Shown in pieces: positions 63,255 through 64,000 of a DNA stretch of 64,000 bases; position 1 is the stretch's first letter, and each line of letters opens with the position of its first letter. This DNA comes from Sulfitobacter sp. DSM 110093. Its GTDB lineage: Bacteria > Pseudomonadota > Alphaproteobacteria > Rhodobacterales > Rhodobacteraceae. A program made the translations under genes and the position numbers. Location of the stretch: contig NZ_CP085167.1 in NCBI RefSeq assembly GCF_022788715.1, forward strand, positions 1,361,001 through 1,425,000, in the 5' to 3' direction. The notes beneath the pieces were generated by a model. The model was not told the origin of the DNA, searched no databases, and worked only from the letters and a program-made list of their open reading frames with translations.

Positions 63255-64000
63255 TTAGCCCCGGTAGATCCAGCCGCCGCCAAAGATGCGCGTGCTTTCA
63301 GGATCATAGAACACACAAGCCTGACCCGGTGACACGCCTTCCTCGGCAGTCAGCAGTTCAACCTCGGCCTCGGTCGCACTGATCGGACGCAGGATCGCAT
63401 CGCGCGGCGGACGGGTGGAGCGCACGCGCACGGCGATGTTCCACTCTGACCGCGAGGTGAGCGGCTCATCCCCCAGCCAGTTGATCTCACGCACCGGAAT
63501 TTTCCGCGTGGCGAGCATTGATTTCGGGCCGACGACGACCTCTTTGCGATCGGCATCCAACTTTACCACATAAAGCGGATCGGCCAGACCGCCGATGCCC
63601 AAACCCCGGCGCTGGCCGATGGTGTAGTGGATCACACCTTCATGTTTCGCCAGCACATTGCCGTCGGTATCAACGATATTGCCCGGATCGGCGGCTTCGG
63701 GGCGCAGCTTGCGAATCACGGCAGCATAATCGCCATTGGGAACGAAACAAATGTCTTGGCTATCGGGTTTGTCGGCCACAACCAGCCCGTATTTCGCCGC
63801 CAGCGCACGGGTGTCATCCTTGCTGGGCAGGTGGCCCAGCGGGAAGCGCAGGTAGGAAAGCTGCTCTTCGGTGGTGGAGAAGAGGAAATAGCTTTGGTCG
63901 CGGTTGCCGTCGGCGGCGGCGTGTAGCTCTGGCCCGTTCTCGCCCATCTTGCGCTGGATGTAATGACCGGTAGCCATGCAATCGGCCTCCAGATCCTTGG
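63255..64000 (-). CDS. mnmA: tRNA-specific 2-thiouridylase MnmA, C-terminal part
   Basis: 248 codons to the window edge; the 5' part lies outside. Reading inward it continues [13 protein letters not shown], the conserved ATP-pyrophosphatase-side motif, then [21 protein letters not shown] with the catalytic persulfide cysteine, and the C-terminal barrel domain ending [10 protein letters not shown]. MnmA makes the 2-thio group of U34 in Glu, Gln and Lys tRNAs. Confidence 0.93.
   Translation of the reverse strand, partial: KDLEADCMATGHYIQRKMGENGPELHAAADGNRDQSYFLFSTTEEQLSYLRFPLGHLPSKDDTRALAAKYGLVVADKPDSQDICFVPNGDYAAVIRKLRPEAADPGNIVDTDGNVLAKHEGVIHYTIGQRRGLGIGGLADPLYVVKLDADRKEVVVGPKSMLATRKIPVREINWLGDEPLTSRSEWNIAVRVRSTRPPRDAILRPISATEAEVELLTAEEGVSPGQACVFYDPESTRIFGGGWIYRG

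Noticed and set aside
1..64000. tRNA or rRNA genes, insertion sequences and prophage genes
   Set aside because: None noticed on reading intergenic regions and gene products; the only recombinase is a housekeeping Xer-type enzyme. A covariance-model scan would be needed to exclude small RNAs.

Overview
The window looks like a chromosomal segment of an alphaproteobacterium of the Roseobacter group (Rhodobacteraceae). The basis is GC-rich codon use, several TRAP transporters, an RTX protein with a C-terminal Hint domain, a DUF1127 protein, and the order pyrH-frr-uppS-cdsA-dxr-rseP-bamA-ompH-fabZ-lpxA-lpxI-lpxB. No rRNA, tRNA, CRISPR array, insertion sequence or prophage was seen. Gene density is high, with many 1-4 nt start/stop overlaps.

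Left part (1-13.3 kb), solute uptake and catabolism. An acid-sugar module (an enolase-superfamily dehydratase and a DapA-like lyase, both minus) diverges from a TRAP transporter (dctPQM, plus). A palindrome-rich control region lies between them. After a lytic transglycosylase comes a second, self-contained minus-strand cluster: LysR regulator, small alpha/beta-barrel protein, TRAP transporter, amidase-signature hydrolase and a beta-propeller protein. The propeller keeps the three histidines and the tyrosine of peptidyl-alpha-hydroxyglycine amidating lyase. The set suggests import of an N-acyl- or ureido-alpha-hydroxyglycine compound, its cleavage to an amide plus glyoxylate, and amide hydrolysis. 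I consider this the best candidate for an undescribed pathway.

Middle part (13.4-29.8 kb), stress functions. It holds YaeQ, a TetR/AhpD-like pair with a clear operator, an arsenic operon (arsR-acr3-arsH, no arsC), an aldehyde dehydrogenase, and a complete stressosome-type operon. That operon encodes RsbR, RsbS, RsbT, an RsbT-like/PP2C fusion and a histidine kinase with an extra RsbT-like head. A glycine-betaine-type ABC transporter (proXWV) and a DUF1127 protein follow. Next is a 1.37 kb stretch with no recognisable gene, leading to a 977-residue cadherin-like/RTX/Hint protein.

Right part (32.7-64 kb), mostly housekeeping. It contains a MobA-like nucleotidyltransferase, a DUF2254 membrane protein, a CorC/HlyC-type protein, a metallophosphoesterase-fold protein with altered metal motifs, a Xer recombinase, a secreted protein of unknown function, an unlisted 49-residue membrane protein, aroK-aroB, ssb, a lytic transglycosylase and a secreted protein. 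Then come a peptide-type ABC transporter (fused ATPases, oversized permease, no binding protein nearby), an AraC regulator, miaA, and the long plus-strand envelope operon from pyrH to lpxB. That operon includes a 41-residue protein between rseP and bamA. The window ends inside mnmA.
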